In this document: one piece after another, positions 36,060 to 44,578 of the stretch
Layout of the letters: each line of letters begins with the position of its first letter
Position numbering within the stretch: the first letter of the stretch is position 1
Assembly (NCBI GenBank): GCA_964590645.1
Contig: CAZPYJ010000005.1
Span: forward strand, 1 to 64,000
Direction: 5' to 3'
DNA from: JAGNHN01 sp964590645
GTDB lineage: Bacteria; Bacteroidota; Bacteroidia; Bacteroidales; JAGNHN01
DNA: 64,000 nucleotides
Position numbers and translations under genes: made by a program
Notes under the pieces: model-generated
The model's input: only the letters and a program-made list of their open reading frames with translations
The model's database searches: none
What the model was told of the DNA's origin: nothing

Positions 36060-36920
36060 ATGCACCCTCCTCAGAATGATTTGAAATGGATCACGCAGCC
36101 TGCGGTGTTGCGCTGGCTGATTTTTGGAAGTCTGCTTACCTTTCTTCTGGTATATTTCATCACTTCCCCCTTGATTGTCAAAGCCCGCTATGCATCCGAG
36201 ACGCTGGTTTTTGTTCCTTTGACTCTTTTTCACAAGCAGTACGACCAGCAGGGGATTGGATTTGGCAGCAATGCGGAAATAGATGGACACATCCAGATTT
36301 TGCAATCCAGTCGTTTGCTCGACAGCCTCGATCATCGTTTTGGATTGATGGAGGAATGGAATTTGTCGAGGAAAGATCCCAGGGCCCTGAGTGCCTATTA
36401 CAGCAAGATGCGCAAGCGGATGCAGGTGGAGAAGACGCGTTACGGCTCTGTTCTGGTCAGGATGCACAGTCCGGATGCTGAGAAGTCGGCACAACTTGCC
36501 AATGCGGTGGTAGCCCTGGGCGATATCATCAAACAGGATATTCTTTTGGAAAACCGCCTGATTGCGCTTGATTTTGCACGGGATCTCTACCAAAAGAAGC
36601 AGGAAGAGATCGCTCATCTGGAAGCACGTATGGGTATTTCCGACACGCTTCCGGATCTGAAGGACAAGGACGACCTTCCTTTGACATACCGGCAGCGTAC
36701 GGTTTACGAGGCAGAACTGTATGAGCTGACAGCCCTACGCAATCACTATGAGCGCTTAAGCAAAAGCCTCGAAATTGACCTGCCGAAGGTATATGTTATT
36801 TCACCGGCCATTCCTTCGCACGAAGCTGTATGGCCCCCGCGCCTCCTTCTGGCCCTGGCCGGATCCATTGGTTTTCTGTTGTTGTATCTGGCTGTTCAGA
36901 TCCTGAAGAGAAGCTACTGA
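36060..36920 (+). CDS. Wzz-like chain-length/polysaccharide co-polymerase protein
   Basis: The 286-residue protein has two terminal membrane spans (about 18-38 and 262-280) with a large helical periplasmic region between them, including a coiled-coil-like part (about 180-245). The signature before the second span (VYVISPAIPSHEAVWPPRLLLAL) is that of Wzz/polysaccharide co-polymerases, which set the length of surface polysaccharide chains. There is no C-terminal tyrosine-kinase domain. Its stop overlaps the start of the next gene by 1 nt. First gene of the polysaccharide locus in this window. Confidence 0.85.
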   Translation: MHPPQNDLKWITQPAVLRWLIFGSLLTFLLVYFITSPLIVKARYASETLVFVPLTLFHKQYDQQGIGFGSNAEIDGHIQILQSSRLLDSLDHRFGLMEEWNLSRKDPRALSAYYSKMRKRMQVEKTRYGSVLVRMHSPDAEKSAQLANAVVALGDIIKQDILLENRLIALDFARDLYQKKQEEIAHLEARMGISDTLPDLKDKDDLPLTYRQRTVYEAELYELTALRNHYERLSKSLEIDLPKVYVISPAIPSHEAVWPPRLLLALAGSIGFLLLYLAVQILKRSY

Positions 36921-38380
36921 TGCCGGCGGCAGAAAAAAGAAAGGATTTTCTCCTGGTTGTGGTCCTGGCTGCCGGAATAAGCTTGCTCTTTTTGTTTTCC
37001 CTGCAGAAACCCCTGCTTTGGAGTCTTCCCCTGGGTGTCCTTGCCCTTACCTCCGCCTGGATACTGATCCATTTTAAATGGCAATATCTTTATTTTGGCT
37101 TGATGGCCTTCCTGATGCCTTTCTCTCTGGAATCAGAGATAACAGAGGGAGTACGTATCTTTTTCCCGACTGAGCTGATGCTGTTGCCTGCCATACTGAT
37201 GTTGCTGTTGGAATGGCTGCGCGATCCAAACCTTTTCCGTCGTATCCCGGGAAAAGAATTTCGTTGGCTCCTGCCTTTTGCCCTGGCCTTTCTGTTGAGC
37301 CTTACCTTTTCAACAATGCCTTTTATCTCTTTTAAGTTCAGCCTGGTAAACCTGCTGTACATTGTCGTTTTCTTCTTCTATCTGGGAGTACTCATACAGC
37401 GAAAAACATCCTTTTTTCATCAACTCATACTGCTATACACCCTGGCCTTGTTCGCAGTAAGTCTGTGGTCGGTGTATCGTTTTGGGCAGTGGGACTGGAA
37501 TCCGGTGGTGGTCAGGGGCATATTTCGTCCTTTCTATAAAGATCATACTCTTTTTGCCGCGGCTGGCGCCCTGCTTGGATTGTATTGGCTGACAAGGTCT
37601 TGGCGGGCTTCCGGTCTTTTTCCAAAACTGGCCGCTTTGATTCCCGGACTGATTTGTATCGCCCTGGTATTGCTGAGTAACAGCCGTGCGGGATTGCTCA
37701 GCCTGGTTTTCGGGGCGATGGTTTTTCTGATGCTGCGCTGGCATTTGCGACCAGGGCATTTGCTGATAGGAGGGCTTGTGCTGCTTACCCTCCTTTACGG
37801 GCAACGCGATACCCTTCTGAAGAAAATGCAGGAGATAAAAGCAGTTTCCTATGATTCCCACGCAGGTCTTCTGGATCGCACGCGTTCTGTAGGCAATATC
37901 TCTACAGATGTTTCAAACCTGGAACGCCTGAACCGTTGGACCGCTGCCTGGGGAATGTTTCGCGATAAAGCCTGGACGGGATTCGGCCCCGGCACCTATC
38001 AGTTCACTTATCTTCCATATCAGGATTCGGCTTTCTTTAATCCCCTTACCGTGACCAATCCATACGACATACCCGAAAATTCCGGTGGAACGGCGCATTC
38101 GGAATATTTACTCGCGATGAGTGAGATGGGGATAGCCGGCCTGGCTGGCTGGATTATCATTATAGGTCGCTGGACCTGGCTCGCCTTCCGAAGAATGAGG
38201 GGCCCGAAAAGAAGGGAGGCAGTCATCGCTTACAGTGCTCTGGCTACCTACTTTTTTCACGCCTTCGTCAATAATTTCCTCACCACGGATAAATTTGCCT
38301 TCCTCTTTTGGGGAATGGCGGCCTGGCTGATCCTGAATGCAACGCCTTATGAAGAAGACCAGTTTTTACCGGCAGATTGA
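36920..38380 (+). CDS. O-antigen ligase/polymerase family membrane protein
   Basis: The 486-residue membrane protein has about 11-12 spans. It has the family landmarks LLSNSRAGLLSLVFG, a large periplasmic loop with WTGFGPGTYQFTYLPYQ, and AHSEYLLAMSEMGIAGLAGW. These are shared by WaaL ligases and Wzy polymerases, and the sequence alone does not decide between the two. The start overlaps the stop of the Wzz-like gene by 1 nt (TGATG), which favours a Wzy-type polymerase acting with it. Inner membrane. Confidence 0.85.
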   Translation: MPAAEKRKDFLLVVVLAAGISLLFLFSLQKPLLWSLPLGVLALTSAWILIHFKWQYLYFGLMAFLMPFSLESEITEGVRIFFPTELMLLPAILMLLLEWLRDPNLFRRIPGKEFRWLLPFALAFLLSLTFSTMPFISFKFSLVNLLYIVVFFFYLGVLIQRKTSFFHQLILLYTLALFAVSLWSVYRFGQWDWNPVVVRGIFRPFYKDHTLFAAAGALLGLYWLTRSWRASGLFPKLAALIPGLICIALVLLSNSRAGLLSLVFGAMVFLMLRWHLRPGHLLIGGLVLLTLLYGQRDTLLKKMQEIKAVSYDSHAGLLDRTRSVGNISTDVSNLERLNRWTAAWGMFRDKAWTGFGPGTYQFTYLPYQDSAFFNPLTVTNPYDIPENSGGTAHSEYLLAMSEMGIAGLAGWIIIIGRWTWLAFRRMRGPKRREAVIAYSALATYFFHAFVNNFLTTDKFAFLFWGMAAWLILNATPYEEDQFLPAD

Positions 38381-39158
38381 AGACTATTACGATGCCGATG
38401 CCGGAGATTTTGATGCCCGCTACCTCCGGAATCCGGTGCTGCAACGCATACGGCAGGATTTCAGGGAAGAAGTAAAACGATATCCTTTCTCCCGGATGCT
38501 TGAGATAGGGTATGGTACCGGCCTCGACCTGATTCATTTTGCCCGTATCCATCCTGATGCCGAAGTTTTCGGCATTGATATTTCCGGAGAGATGTGCCGG
38601 ATCAGCCGGGAAAAAATCACATCACTTGGCCTGTCCAATGCCCGGGCCGCACAGGGTTCTGTAGAAGACATCGCTTCTGCTTTCCCTGGAAAGGCTTTTG
38701 ATATGATTTACGTCTTTTTTGGTGCGCTGAATACGGTGGAAGACCTGTCTGTGGCGGCCAGCACGCTTTCAAGCATTACTACTCCGGGAGGATTGATGGT
38801 ATTGAGCTTTGTCAATAAGCATTACCTGGCCGGGATGTTCATCGAGAGCCTGAAATTTCGCTTTCGTGCAGCCTTTTCCCGTTTGCGCAAAGAATGGGGT
38901 GGATATTCTCCCACACAGTATCTTCCCAGCCGGTGCTACAGTCCTTCCGAAGTGCAACGGGCCTTTCAGGATGTTGATTTGATCCGGCGCAGGGCTTACA
39001 GCATCCTTCATCCTGCCTGGTATTACCACGGGCTGAACCGCCGCTTGGGCCGTCTCCGGCGGGTGCTTTGGTGGGTGGATAAAATGCTGAACAAAACCCC
39101 GCTATGGCGATTTGGGGAATACAGCCTCTTTGTCTTTCAAAAGCCGGATGGTGTCTGA
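38349..39158 (+). CDS. Class I SAM-dependent methyltransferase
   Basis: The 269-residue methyltransferase has motif I MLEIGYGTGLDLI, motif II VFGIDISGEM, then VEDIASAFPGKAFDMIYVFFGALN and a post-I GGLMVLSF strand. The acceptor is unknown; in this context it is probably a sugar or lipid-linked intermediate. ATG 38349 overlaps the ligase/polymerase gene by 32 nt; an ATG at 38337 is an alternative. Its 3' end overlaps the convergent SDR gene by 57 nt. Confidence 0.88.
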   Translation: MKKTSFYRQIEDYYDADAGDFDARYLRNPVLQRIRQDFREEVKRYPFSRMLEIGYGTGLDLIHFARIHPDAEVFGIDISGEMCRISREKITSLGLSNARAAQGSVEDIASAFPGKAFDMIYVFFGALNTVEDLSVAASTLSSITTPGGLMVLSFVNKHYLAGMFIESLKFRFRAAFSRLRKEWGGYSPTQYLPSRCYSPSEVQRAFQDVDLIRRRAYSILHPAWYYHGLNRRLGRLRRVLWWVDKMLNKTPLWRFGEYSLFVFQKPDGV

Positions 39159-40064
39159 AAGAAGATGCGCAAGCTTCTCTTCTTCCACCCCTGCATTAGC
39201 ATATATCTCCGGGTATTGGCTTTCCATAGGGATAGAGAGGGTGAGGGCGCGGGCGGTGGTAGGACCTTCCTGTTTCTGCAGCCTGTCCATCGGAACCCTT
39301 TCCACCCCGCTTCCTAACAGTCCTGCCAGGCTTTCTGAAAAGGATTCCTGTCTGAGGGGGGGCATCCCGAAAACATTCAGGACCTGTCCGGGGCTTCCGT
39401 ATCGGCTAAGGGCATCGACCAGCAGGGCGCAGTTTTTCAGGCTCACGATCGACATCCATTGTTTTCCATCCCCATAGCAGGGCACCTTACCTGTTCTGAG
39501 GTATGCTTGCCAGAAAAATCGCTCGAACCAGGAGTCGGGCCCGAGTATCCATCCGGGGCGGGCGAATCGGATGTCCAGAATGCCGTTCCGTCCAGCCTCC
39601 AGCCAGGGTTTCTCGTTCCTGAAATAGGCCTCGGCATAGGCATCAGGGCGCAAAGGCTGCTGCTCATTGGCCAGGAAGCCTTCGGGCAGTGAGCCATACA
39701 TCAATGATCCGGAAACATAAACCACCATTGGGGGTTTGGGCAGGGCGGCAAGCATCCCGGCCAGTCGACTGTTGGCCTGTTGGCCCTGCAGTGAGCGGTA
39801 CCAGCGTGTGAGGGGATGACGCCCCGCCGGCCGGGCCAGATGAAAGACCACATCCGGAGGGTAGCGCTCAAACCAGATGGGATCAATTTCGGCCAGGCTT
39901 GCCTGAAAACAGTTGTGTGCTTCCTGAATGTGCTCTGCTGTCCGGTGGTGAAGCAGCAGGTGCAGCTTCTGTCCTCCAGCTTGGGAAAGATGATCCCGCA
40001 ATGCTGACCCGATATACCCTGTGCCGCCCAGGATCCAAACCTGCCTCTCTTTTTTGTTTGTCAT
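39102..40064 (-). CDS. NAD(P)-binding SDR-like protein with altered active site
   Basis: The 320-residue extended SDR-like protein has a normal dinucleotide motif (VWILGGTGYIGSALRDHL) and an SGSLMYGSLPEGF segment at the catalytic Ser position. The expected YxxxK is missing: the region reads AYAEAYFRNEKPW, with Tyr and Lys five apart, not four. It may be a non-canonical enzyme or a binding protein. The fold call is firm, the reaction is not. It lies 2 nt past the nucleotidyltransferase-like gene on the same strand and overlaps the convergent methyltransferase gene by 57 nt. Confidence 0.8.
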   Translation of the reverse strand: MTNKKERQVWILGGTGYIGSALRDHLSQAGGQKLHLLLHHRTAEHIQEAHNCFQASLAEIDPIWFERYPPDVVFHLARPAGRHPLTRWYRSLQGQQANSRLAGMLAALPKPPMVVYVSGSLMYGSLPEGFLANEQQPLRPDAYAEAYFRNEKPWLEAGRNGILDIRFARPGWILGPDSWFERFFWQAYLRTGKVPCYGDGKQWMSIVSLKNCALLVDALSRYGSPGQVLNVFGMPPLRQESFSESLAGLLGSGVERVPMDRLQKQEGPTTARALTLSIPMESQYPEIYANAGVEEEKLAHLLSDTIRLLKDKEAVFPKSP

Positions 40065-40066
40065 TC

Positions 40067-41149
40067 CTATCGTGAATTTGAGCTCGTCAGCTTAGAGTGG
40101 TATTGCCGCATTGCCTCCAGCTTCGCCTCAAAGCGTGCCAGGATATCCAACCCGGTATGGCCGGGGAAATAGCGGATCTCAAAAGGGGTGAGAGAGAAGG
40201 ATTCCTGGTATGCTTCCGTTCCAATATGCCTGTACCGGCGCTGGATGAAACGACTTGACTCCCTGAACAGGAAGGCTTCCAGACGATCTCCCGGCTTTCC
40301 TTCCAGGATACGCTCTGCCGGCTTTTTATACCAGGGCTCTTTCTTCAGAACGAAAGCCTGCTCCTGCTGAAAAGTAGGATAATACGCCTGTACCCAGGTA
40401 TTGGCCTCCCGTACCCGCTTGTATACTTCCCGGCCGTAGGTGGGAATCAGAAAAGCCACCTCTGTGGCAGCATAGAGGTCATCGCCGGGAAAACGGAGGT
40501 GGTCGCTGTCGATAAAGTAATTGATGCAGAAATTGCGGTAGGAGTTAAGCAGAAAGAATTTTTTGAATAGCGTCAGTAGAGTGCGGACGATCCATAATCT
40601 GCCCGGTTTGGTGACGATCAGGTAGTCGATGTCGTCTTTCTCCGACATAAAGCCTTTGGAGATGGAGCCTGATAAAAAGACTCCCCTGACGAAGGGGAAA
40701 GAAGCAATCAGCCCGGAATAGCGCCGGGCTGTACGCATCCGTCTGAGGGTTCTCAGATTTCCTTTCTCTCTTCTCTCTGCAAGGCCGGCCTCATTTCGGG
40801 GAGTATAGAATGGGCCAAACTGAAAGAGGATGCCGGCAGACAAGAGCTTTTGCAGGATCAGCTCCACCTCTTTGGTCTGTTCATTATGCAGACCGAGGTA
40901 TGCAATGATCTCATCCTTCTTCAGGGGATAGCTGAACAGATCGAAATAGACCAGGAAGCGAAGGATCCTCTCGGTCAAAGGCTTGGGATGGATATGTGCA
41001 GGTGTGTTGATAAAAGCGATAGAATATGCTTTCAAATGTAGGAAAGGATCATAAGTCAATGACAAAGCCGGTAAAGAATAATGCAAATTCTTGGGCACCA
41101 ACAACAGTATTGAACAATCACGTATTGGTGAAACAGCATCAGGCCACAC
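40067..41149 (-). CDS. Nucleotidyltransferase-like domain protein
   Basis: The open frame gives 360 residues. After an uncertain N-terminus the protein has a winged-helix-like region (PLTERILRFLVYFDLFSYPLKKDEIIAYLGL) and a nucleotidyltransferase core: FLSGSISKGFMSEKDDIDYLIV, the GSxxxG...DxD pattern of the Pol-beta/NTP_transf_2 superfamily. The function is unknown; its place in a polysaccharide locus is suggestive only. There is no ATG in the N-terminal part: the listed start is GTG, and a TTG at 41035 is equally likely. If 41149 is right, only 46 bp separate it from the divergent oxidoreductase gene. Confidence 0.68.
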   Translation of the reverse strand: MWPDAVSPIRDCSILLLVPKNLHYSLPALSLTYDPFLHLKAYSIAFINTPAHIHPKPLTERILRFLVYFDLFSYPLKKDEIIAYLGLHNEQTKEVELILQKLLSAGILFQFGPFYTPRNEAGLAERREKGNLRTLRRMRTARRYSGLIASFPFVRGVFLSGSISKGFMSEKDDIDYLIVTKPGRLWIVRTLLTLFKKFFLLNSYRNFCINYFIDSDHLRFPGDDLYAATEVAFLIPTYGREVYKRVREANTWVQAYYPTFQQEQAFVLKKEPWYKKPAERILEGKPGDRLEAFLFRESSRFIQRRYRHIGTEAYQESFSLTPFEIRYFPGHTGLDILARFEAKLEAMRQYHSKLTSSNSR

Positions 41150-41195
41150 CTTCCCTTTTTCGTATTTTTACGCATTGCCTTAAGTCCGCAAAGCT

Positions 41196-43364
41196 ATGCA
41201 ACAACTTCACCACCGCCTCTCTGACGGCAAAATGGAAGTTTCTGAGGTTCCGGTTCCCCTGCTCTCTCCCGTGCAGGTGCTGGTGGCCAATCGCTGTTCT
41301 GTGATCAGTGCCGGTACAGAAGGGCGAACCGCCGAGGATGCCCGGAAGGGATATCTGTCGAAAGCCCTGGCCCGAAAAGAAGAGGTGCAGAAAGTATGGA
41401 AGTTGGCGCGTCGTCAGGGCTGGCGCGCCACCTATAATATGGTGATGCGCCGTCTGGAAGCGCCGGCACCCCTGGGCTATAGCTGTGCCGGAACGGTATT
41501 GGCTGTAGGTGACAGGGTGACCCGCCTTCGTCCCGGCGACAGGGTAGCCTGTGCGGGCAGCAGCGCCAGTCACGCTGAAGTGGTGGCCGTACCGGAGAGG
41601 CTGTGTGCAAGCCTTCCCCCCGGCGTGGGCTTTGAAGATGCGGCCTTTACTACACTGGGTGCCATCGCCCTGCAAGGGATGCGCCAGGCCGAAGTGCAGG
41701 CAGGCAGTACCGTAGTTGTGATCGGACTGGGCCTGCTGGGGATGCTGAGTGTGCAGATCCTCAAAGCCTCAGGAATACGTGTGATCGGGATAGATACCCA
41801 GATGGATAAAGTGGAAGAAGCCAGAAAACTGGGGGCTGGCCTGGCGCTGGAAAGAGGCCTGCCTGGAATGGAAGAGCAGGTGCTCGAATACACCCGTGGC
41901 CTCGGGGCCGATGCCATCCTTATTACTGCATCAAGTACTTCTACCGACCCGGTGGAACTGGCGGGAATCCTGGCAGGGAAAAAAGCCAGGGTAGTGGTGG
42001 TGGGCAATGTGCCTACGGGCTTTTCGCGGAAGCACTACTACCGCAAAGAGCTCGACCTGAGAATGTCGATGTCGTATGGCCCCGGGCGTTACGACCCGGC
42101 CTATGAAGAGAAAGGACAGGATTATCCGGCGGGGTGGGTGCGCTGGACCCTCCAACGCAATATGCAGGCTTTCCTCGACCTGATTGCCGAAGGAAGAATG
42201 CAGCCCTCCCTGTTGATCAGCCATACCTTCAGCCTTGAGGAAGCGCCACAAGCCTTCGACCTCCTGCTTGAAAAACAAGGCGGCAAACGGGCAATGCTGC
42301 TCCGCTATGCCCCCCGTGAAGAAATCCCCATACGCATTGAAAATACGGTCAGTCCTGCTAAAGGATCCGCCCCCGGCATCGGCCTGATCGGGGCAGGTTC
42401 TTATGCCCTTAATATTCTTTTGCCAGAGATTAAAAAGCACTCCGGCTTAAGGGGAGTTGCTTCGGCTCGCGGCCTTTCCGCCAAAGCGGCAATGGATAAA
42501 TTCGGTTTCGCCTTTGCCAGCGGGAATGCGGATGAAGTGATCTCAGATTCCGAAAGCCAGGCCGTTTTCATCCTCACCCGCCACGACACCCACGCTTCCT
42601 ATGCCCGGCAGGCGCTCGAACAAGGTAAGCACGTTTTTGTGGAAAAGCCGACTGCATTGCACCCGCAAGACCTGATGGGCCTGCGGGAAAGCCTTTCTGC
42701 CCGCCCCGGACTCATCCTGCTCACCGGTTTCAACCGACGCTTTGCCCCGGCTATCCGGGATGTGATGGCCGCTTTGCCCGACGGACTGCCACGCGCCATC
42801 CATATCAAAGTGAATGCCGGCAAGTTGCCTCCGGAGCATTGGGTTCACGATCCGGAACAGGGGGGCGGACGCCTTGTGGGCGAAGGATGCCATTTCATTC
42901 ACCTGGCCTGTTGTCTGGCTGCCTCCAGACCCCTGGATGTGATGGCAGCAGGAATGCGGGAAGCCGGTGACAAGGAAGACAGTCTGAGTGTGATCCTGCG
43001 ATTCGAAAACGGAAGCATTGCCAGCCTTTCGTATTTCTCCAACGGACATCCCGATCTTCCCAAAGAAAAAGTGGAGCTAAGCTCAGGCGGTGTCAGTGCC
43101 CACATTCTCGACTGGAAGCAATGGGAGGTTTTTGGGAAGAAGAAAAAGGCAAAACGGCTGAAGGTGGCAGATAAGGGACACGCAGGCATCGTGGCGGCTT
43201 TTATGGATGCGGTGAAACAAGGCGGGTCGTCTCCCATTTCCTTTGAAGAACAGTATGCAGCGATGATGATGAGTTTTGCCGCCCAAAGGGCTTTGCGCGA
43301 AGCCAGGGTAGTGAGTATGCAGGAAATGGAAGAAACGGCCGGGAAAGCGGAAAAGGAAGAATGA
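41196..43364 (+). CDS. Bi-domain oxidoreductase: MDR dehydrogenase fused to Gfo/Idh/MocA
   Basis: The 722-residue fusion has an N-terminal medium-chain dehydrogenase (about 1-370; SVISAGTEG, GYSCAGTVLAVGDRVTRLRPGDRVACAG, nucleotide motif VVVIGLGLLGML) and a C-terminal Gfo/Idh/MocA domain (about 390-722; GIGLIGAGSYALNILLPEI and the EKPTALH catalytic motif). Such fusions are found in surface-polysaccharide loci, where they are thought to modify NDP-sugars, though the exact reaction is not established to my knowledge. The zinc ligands of classical alcohol dehydrogenases are not obvious. It overlaps the next gene by 4 nt, so they are coupled. Confidence 0.9.
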   Translation: MQQLHHRLSDGKMEVSEVPVPLLSPVQVLVANRCSVISAGTEGRTAEDARKGYLSKALARKEEVQKVWKLARRQGWRATYNMVMRRLEAPAPLGYSCAGTVLAVGDRVTRLRPGDRVACAGSSASHAEVVAVPERLCASLPPGVGFEDAAFTTLGAIALQGMRQAEVQAGSTVVVIGLGLLGMLSVQILKASGIRVIGIDTQMDKVEEARKLGAGLALERGLPGMEEQVLEYTRGLGADAILITASSTSTDPVELAGILAGKKARVVVVGNVPTGFSRKHYYRKELDLRMSMSYGPGRYDPAYEEKGQDYPAGWVRWTLQRNMQAFLDLIAEGRMQPSLLISHTFSLEEAPQAFDLLLEKQGGKRAMLLRYAPREEIPIRIENTVSPAKGSAPGIGLIGAGSYALNILLPEIKKHSGLRGVASARGLSAKAAMDKFGFAFASGNADEVISDSESQAVFILTRHDTHASYARQALEQGKHVFVEKPTALHPQDLMGLRESLSARPGLILLTGFNRRFAPAIRDVMAALPDGLPRAIHIKVNAGKLPPEHWVHDPEQGGGRLVGEGCHFIHLACCLAASRPLDVMAAGMREAGDKEDSLSVILRFENGSIASLSYFSNGHPDLPKEKVELSSGGVSAHILDWKQWEVFGKKKKAKRLKVADKGHAGIVAAFMDAVKQGGSSPISFEEQYAAMMMSFAAQRALREARVVSMQEMEETAGKAEKEE

Positions 43365-44542
43365 AGCGTTCCGGACCAGACATAACAGCTGTTTTTGAGC
43401 ATTTGCGGGACTATGTGGAGGCCAGGCAGTTCCGTGGATGGGATCCTTATGATGCCTTGCTTTCTCCTTTTCCCTTTGCACGCCTGGGCCACTGGACAGA
43501 GGTGCTGGCCATTCAGGCTAACAAGCGCCTCCCAATCAACCTGCGTCCTTTGTTAGGCATTCCTCCCCGCCACAATCCCAAATCCCTGGGTCTCTTTCTG
43601 GAAGCCTATGCATTGCTGGCTCAGGCCGGAGATGATAAAGCCCGCAGCCATTGCGACACTTTGCTGGAACTCTTGCAAGGCTACCAAAGCAAGGGCTTTT
43701 CGGGTGCCTGTTGGGGCTATCCTTTTCCCTGGTCGGGGCCGCGGAAGCAATTGCCGGTGTTTTTCCCCTCTACGGTGGTGACGGCAATGGTGGTGCGGGG
43801 AATCCACCGTTTGCATAAGCTGCAGCCTGATCCCATTCCGGAGCAGTTTGCACGCAGCATACCGGCTTTTCTGCTTCACGACCTTCCCCGCACCGAAGAC
43901 TCCAGTGGCCTCTGTTTTTCCTACACCCCTGCCAAACGCGATATCTGTTACAATGCCAGTCTTTTTGCTGCAGAAAGCCTGGCCAGATGCGACGCGATGC
44001 TGGGTGAAAAACAATTTATCGAAATAGTGGGCCGGGCAGTCGATTTTGTGCTGGCGCGGCAGAAAAAAGAGGGATGGTGGATGTATAGTGAAGATCCGGA
44101 GAGTGGGGCAGGGCGAAAGCAGACGGATTTTCACCAGGGCTTCATCCTTGATTCTCTTTTTCATATCCGCCGAATATACGGGATTGAAAATGCACGCCTG
44201 GAGGAGGCCCTGAGAAAGGGAGCAGCCTGGTATTTTGAGCAGCAGTTCAGTGCTGAGGGCCGGAGTTTGCGGCGCCTGCCCAGGAAGTGGCCTGCGGATA
44301 TCCACGCCCAGGCCCAGGGCATTCTGAGCTTTTCTTTATTGAAAGACCTTCATCCGGCCTATGGGCCTTTTGCTGAAACCATAGCCCGATGGACGATAGA
44401 CAAAATGTATTCTTCACAGGGATATTTTTATTACCAGCGCTACCCGCTTTTTACCATCCGGACTCCTTTTATGCGTTGGGCCCAGGCCTGGATGATGAAT
44501 AGTCTGGTGGTGGGAAACCTATATCGGGATGAAAAAAGATGA
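43361..44542 (+). CDS. Alpha/alpha-toroid (six-hairpin) protein of a polysaccharide locus
   Basis: The 393-residue all-helical protein has the repeated aromatic-rich helices of six-hairpin glycosidase-like proteins (for example VFFPSTVVTAMVVRGIHRLHKL, WWMYSEDPESGAGRKQTDFHQGFILDSLFHIRRIYG, WPADIHAQAQGILSFSLL). No signal peptide is seen, so it is probably cytoplasmic. Similar proteins are sometimes mislabelled as aminolevulinate dehydratase; nothing here supports that. It overlaps the bi-domain oxidoreductase gene by 4 nt, which suggests that they act on the same sugar intermediate. Activity unknown. Confidence 0.7.
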   Translation: MKRSGPDITAVFEHLRDYVEARQFRGWDPYDALLSPFPFARLGHWTEVLAIQANKRLPINLRPLLGIPPRHNPKSLGLFLEAYALLAQAGDDKARSHCDTLLELLQGYQSKGFSGACWGYPFPWSGPRKQLPVFFPSTVVTAMVVRGIHRLHKLQPDPIPEQFARSIPAFLLHDLPRTEDSSGLCFSYTPAKRDICYNASLFAAESLARCDAMLGEKQFIEIVGRAVDFVLARQKKEGWWMYSEDPESGAGRKQTDFHQGFILDSLFHIRRIYGIENARLEEALRKGAAWYFEQQFSAEGRSLRRLPRKWPADIHAQAQGILSFSLLKDLHPAYGPFAETIARWTIDKMYSSQGYFYYQRYPLFTIRTPFMRWAQAWMMNSLVVGNLYRDEKR

Positions 44543-44578
44543 TATAATTTCGACCGTGTTATGGATAATAGAGTCTGC

